From NCBI GenBank assembly GCA_934234005.1, contig CAKQHC010000059.1:1-9963 (forward strand): DNA of 9,963 bases. The letters run 5' to 3'. This document shows, piece by piece, positions 7,139 to 9,963 of this stretch. This stretch comes from an uncultured Methanomassiliicoccales archaeon (GTDB lineage Archaea; Thermoplasmatota; Thermoplasmata; Methanomassiliicoccales; Methanomethylophilaceae). Under the pieces are notes generated by a model, which made no database searches, was not told the DNA's origin, and worked only from the letters and a program-made list of their open reading frames with translations. Made by a program: the position numbers and the translations under genes. Each line of letters begins with the position of its first letter. Positions within the stretch are counted from its first letter, which is position 1.

Positions 7139-7375
7139 CTAATTATGAACATACTGTTGTAAAACAGCCGATGTTTGTGAAAAATCAATAATGTTTTCCA
7201 TTTTTGCATCCGCATTTCGGACAATGCTTTTTTTAGTATTTGGACAGTTCCCGAATATCTCATATTTTATGTGATTTTGCAACCTGACGACGAGATCCTT
7301 TTTCTCATCGGTTGAGAGCATTTGGATGCTTTTTACGACATCCGCATATGCATTCTTCGCATTTTCCGAAACCAT
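7139..7375 (-). CDS. Small hypothetical protein (78 aa) inside the inverted-repeat segment
   Basis: I do not recognise this protein. The sequence suggests an N-terminal helix (about 3-20) followed by a charged amphipathic helix at 21-36 (STDEKKDLVVRLQNHI), a short loop with NCPN (43-46), and a C-terminal helix ending LQQYVHN. It has no signal peptide, membrane segment or metal-binding cluster. A TATA-like stretch lies 16-30 nt before the ATG and there is no Shine-Dalgarno, as for the DUF262 gene. It sits between mcrC and the DUF262 gene, in the same orientation, within 13-bp inverted repeats. It could be a cargo gene, a small regulator or antitoxin-like protein, or a chance frame. An overlapping frame on the same strand (7069-7263) looks less protein-like. 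Confidence 0.45.
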   Translation of the reverse strand: MVSENAKNAYADVVKSIQMLSTDEKKDLVVRLQNHIKYEIFGNCPNTKKSIVRNADAKMENIIDFSQTSAVLQQYVHN

Positions 7376-7390
7376 ACAATGCCGTATGTG

Positions 7391-7405
7391 TTTATACTAT
7401 ATTAC
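7391..7405 (-). promoter_or_regulatory. TATA-like element upstream of the 78-aa gene
   Basis: On the minus strand this reads GTAATATAGTATAAA, 16-30 nt before the ATG at 7375. This is the placement expected for a leaderless archaeal gene. Evidence is by composition and position only. Confidence 0.35.
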
Positions 7406-7456
7406 TATCAATTTGTAATAATCTGATTTCTTTTATACAGAATCATCACACGGGCA

Positions 7457-7469
7457 GTGACCTAGCATA
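7457..7469 (-). repeat. Right copy of 13-bp inverted repeat, next to the mcrC stop
   Basis: On the minus strand this reads TATGCTAGGTCAC, identical to 7065-7077. It ends 2 nt from the mcrC stop codon (7472-7474), so the bounded segment starts essentially where mcrC ends. The dyad partner seen in the left copy is only partly kept here (TGA at the same spacing). Confidence 0.6.
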
Positions 7470-7471
7470 TT

Positions 7472-8497
7472 TTATTTTAAAAGTATTGCTATGTTGTTAA
7501 GATTGGTAGCGATGCTATTCCAATCTCCGGTACAATCTAAAGTTTTTATGTAAATTTTGTGTCCAAGTAGATGAGTTTCACATGATTCAAAATTTTCAGT
7601 TGTTTTTGCATATAATAGTATGCCCGATACAAGATCCCCATTATGCTTATAACACCAGTTCTGGAGATATGCATTCATTTGATATAAATTGGGGCTGTGT
7701 AACCTTTTGGTATCGTGTTTTCCAGATAAAATAGCTCCATAGCATTTTGTATCCAGAATTATAACTTTATTTCCTTTCTTCAATAACAAGTCCATTTCCA
7801 TTCCAGGGAGGTAATCGCAGCTATCTCCAGTTACTGCCCAATCCAATTGTCTCAGACTACGAAATATTTCACGGTGTTCAATTTCAAAATATCCTCTCAC
7901 AAAATCTTCGAATAATTTATGTTCCTTCGAATCATTGAGAAATCCCCTTACTGCCCGGCTTTCTCCAACTGAAGGGAGCATCCCTTCGACATAAAGTTTG
8001 CAGATGTTTAATGCCATGCCATATTCTTTATCACGACCTTTGTATTCGGCTAAATTCCAGCGTATTGAGTTTAGTTTAACTAATGGAATTTCTATCATTT
8101 TGTCGTTTAAAGTTTTCAATTTTGAACATATCTGTTTATTTAGTTTGTATGATTGCTGCATTGAAACAATGACTGAATGAATTACCATATTCTGGTATGT
8201 ATTAATATCATAAAGATCATAGTCACAGAATAGTTTTCCTCTACAGTATACGCCCTTTTTTACTGATTTTGCCACATCTATGTATCCGTGGGGCGCACTA
8301 GTTAATTCAGTGTGAGTCGAATAGTTATTGATTATTCCTCTTCTGAATACAGTTTCCATACAATGATCCATGATTGATGCTATCACGTTCAGATGGTTAT
8401 CAAATACTTCGCTTCCGCAATGAAAATCCTTATCTGGTTTTATACGCAACGCGTAGGCCAGCAGATAATAGAGATTCTTTGGATGAATGAGACTCAA
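7472..8497 (-). CDS. mcrC: McrC-like PD-(D/E)XK nuclease subunit of a McrBC system
   Basis: This 341-aa protein is the nuclease partner of McrB. In the characterised system McrC cuts DNA when the McrB motor finds modified cytosines. The N-terminal HPKNLYYLLAYAL (5-17) is typical of McrC proteins. KLFEDFVRGYF (194-204) begins the nuclease domain. The active site reads GMEMD (232-236, with D236), then VIILDTKCYG (245-254, with D249 and K251), then YQMNAY (272-277, with the Q-x3-Y motif). All expected catalytic residues are present. I take the start as TTG at 8497, overlapping the mcrB stop as TTGA. An AGGG lies just upstream, and the next in-frame Met is residue 43, past the conserved N-terminus. 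Tight coupling to mcrB supports one functional complex. Confidence 0.88.
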   Translation of the reverse strand: MSLIHPKNLYYLLAYALRIKPDKDFHCGSEVFDNHLNVIASIMDHCMETVFRRGIINNYSTHTELTSAPHGYIDVAKSVKKGVYCRGKLFCDYDLYDINTYQNMVIHSVIVSMQQSYKLNKQICSKLKTLNDKMIEIPLVKLNSIRWNLAEYKGRDKEYGMALNICKLYVEGMLPSVGESRAVRGFLNDSKEHKLFEDFVRGYFEIEHREIFRSLRQLDWAVTGDSCDYLPGMEMDLLLKKGNKVIILDTKCYGAILSGKHDTKRLHSPNLYQMNAYLQNWCYKHNGDLVSGILLYAKTTENFESCETHLLGHKIYIKTLDCTGDWNSIATNLNNIAILLK

Positions 8498-9963
8498 TCG
8501 AATCCCTTCAATTCTTTGGCGATATTTTCTACTTTATCTGCATCATCATACCAATATTCAGACAACAGAGGTAGTATATTATTATCTATAACTTCGTCAA
8601 GAGTAAGATCTTCCATAAAGTAACTATGGCCTATTAAGAATCCGGGACCTAGTGTGCGATCTTCAAGAATCATTTTGTTTAGTTTTTTAATTTTGATCTT
8701 TACATCTTCCCACCGAGGATCATCCATTTTGACGCGGTCCAGACTGGGTGTTACATCATAAAATGCAAATCTCCGTCTCAACGCAAAATCAAGAATTGCC
8801 AAACTTCTGTCTGCAGTATTCATAGTACCTATGATGAATACATTATCTGGAATCTGAAACTCTCTGTTTTGATACATTAAAGTAATATTCTCTCCACGAT
8901 GGCTCTTTTCTATAAGCATCATAGTTTCTCCGAAGATGCGACTGATATTTCCTCTATTGATTTCATCAATTATGAAAAAATAAGGTTCATTCGAATTGGC
9001 AGCTTCATTACAAAATTTAAGAAAGGGCCCAGGTTGATAGTTGAATCCGCCATTATCGGTTGGTTTAAGACCAAGCATGAAATCTTCGTAACTATAACTT
9101 TGATGGAACTGTACTATTTTTATATTCTTAGATTTCTTTTTTCCTAGCAATACATACGCAAGTCTCTTTGCCATGTATGTTTTACCTACGCCAGGTGGTC
9201 CTTGTAAGATAATATTGCCTTTTTTTCTGAGAAGATTTTGTAGTTTTGTTAGATCATCGTTATTTATGAATACCTCTGAAAGGAACTCCTCCGGTCCGTA
9301 TTTAGGATAATATTCTTCGTTTTCCTCATCTTTTTCAGAAGACATTGTCCAAATGTCAAAAGAATCTTCTTTGAAAAGATGTAATTCTTCAATAGCAGTT
9401 TTTAATTCTTTACGAAGGGTCCACGTAAATGCACCCTTATCGGCTTCACCATCTTTCCCCTCGAACATTATTGGCCAAATTGCAGGTTTACCTTCATCAT
9501 CTATAGTACGGGCGCAATTCGTAGCTTTTGCCACAATACGATTAATTGAATTACCCATGGCTACAAAATAAGATGGTTTTTTTCCGGTACTATTCGATAG
9601 CTGGCGACAAGATGCAGATCCGCCCATTTTAACCAGCACTCTAAGATACTCTAAGCGTTCTTGATTGAATATATCAGGATTCGAGAGTAGTTCTTTCCAT
9701 TGATTGACAGTGATGCCAGGATTGTAATCAGGATATATGTTAACAGGATCTCCAGTATGTTTATTCCACGCAGCTGCAGACAAATCCAATAAGGATTTAT
9801 AACCCCAGCCATTCAATTTAGATTTCAAATCAGCATTCCAAGAAATATATTCTTTTCCTTTAAAATCACGAGTTATCTTAACATATTCATGTTTTTTCAA
9901 CAGATATTGACGTGATGTTTCATCAAGTGTCGTGAATAAATCTGGGCGCATCCAGAATAATGC
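8494..9963 (-). CDS. mcrB: McrB-like AAA+ NTPase, 5' end beyond the right edge
   Basis: This is the NTP-driven motor and target-recognition subunit of a McrBC restriction system. The frame stays open to the window edge. The ATG at 9951 is probably internal, because the in-frame LFWMRPDLF around it resembles a segment found within McrB-like proteins. Numbering from that Met, an N-terminal region includes a likely winged-helix part (about 100-145) and a WPIMFEGK...FTWTLRKEL block (159-183). The AAA+ domain follows: Walker A GPPGVGKT (251-258), Walker B FFIIDEINRGN (325-335), the McrB-specific GTMNTADRS (375-383) and arginine-finger region LRRRF (391-395). GPGFLIGHSYF (435-445) is the usual C-terminal lid motif. 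The NTAD sequence is associated with GTP use in McrB. All motor motifs are intact. The N-terminal target-reading domain, which would show what modification is read, is at least partly off the window. mcrC follows with a 4-nt overlap. Confidence 0.9.
   Translation of the reverse strand, partial: ALFWMRPDLFTTLDETSRQYLLKKHEYVKITRDFKGKEYISWNADLKSKLNGWGYKSLLDLSAAAWNKHTGDPVNIYPDYNPGITVNQWKELLSNPDIFNQERLEYLRVLVKMGGSASCRQLSNSTGKKPSYFVAMGNSINRIVAKATNCARTIDDEGKPAIWPIMFEGKDGEADKGAFTWTLRKELKTAIEELHLFKEDSFDIWTMSSEKDEENEEYYPKYGPEEFLSEVFINNDDLTKLQNLLRKKGNIILQGPPGVGKTYMAKRLAYVLLGKKKSKNIKIVQFHQSYSYEDFMLGLKPTDNGGFNYQPGPFLKFCNEAANSNEPYFFIIDEINRGNISRIFGETMMLIEKSHRGENITLMYQNREFQIPDNVFIIGTMNTADRSLAILDFALRRRFAFYDVTPSLDRVKMDDPRWEDVKIKIKKLNKMILEDRTLGPGFLIGHSYFMEDLTLDEVIDNNILPLLSEYWYDDADKVENIAKELKGFD

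Noticed and set aside
7069..7263. 64-codon minus-strand frame overlapping the 78-aa gene
   Set aside because: It overlaps the better-supported 78-aa frame for most of its length, has irregular composition, and joining the two by frameshift gives no recognisable protein.

Overview
The window looks archaeal, most likely a Methanomassiliicoccales-type (gut Thermoplasmata) methanogen. This is a guess from style, not proof: AT-rich TATA-like boxes lie close to start codons, Shine-Dalgarno sequences are rare, Ile AUA codons are common, and a BspA-type leucine-rich repeat protein has a C-terminal membrane anchor. A bacterial host is not excluded.

Layout. Positions 1-1507 (+) hold the 3' part of a secreted or membrane-anchored BspA/LRR_5 surface protein that is cut by the left edge. 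A short AT-rich spacer (1508-1596) carries a near-perfect 10-2-10 dyad, one TGTACA and TATA-like sequence. It leads into trpB-trpA (1597-3559, +), which overlap by 8 nt and end at a GAAA-loop hairpin. From there to the right edge every supported gene is on the minus strand and the DNA is visibly richer in A+T. In transcription order, right to left, these are: a McrB-like AAA+ motor (8494 to beyond the right edge); a McrC-like PD-(D/E)XK nuclease (7472-8497, overlapping mcrB by 4 nt); an unrecognised 78-aa protein (7139-7375) in a segment bracketed by 13-bp inverted repeats; a DUF262-DUF1524 (GmrSD/SspE-like) protein of 608 aa (5049-6875); a gene-poor stretch with possible decayed coding sequence (4387-5048); and a MNT nucleotidyltransferase/HEPN pair (4069-4386 and 3705-4076).

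How it works together. The left part is housekeeping: the last two steps of tryptophan synthesis. The right part reads as a defence island with two candidate modification-dependent (type IV-like) systems, McrBC and DUF262-DUF1524, both with intact signature motifs. The MNT/HEPN pair keeps its fold signatures, gene order and overlap, but both proteins have lost the residues used for catalysis: GSX10DXD has become GSX10NXN, and RX4HXY has become RX4RXC. This paired loss and the inverted-repeat-bounded segment beside mcrC are the two most notable observations. I found no CRISPR array, tRNA or rRNA.
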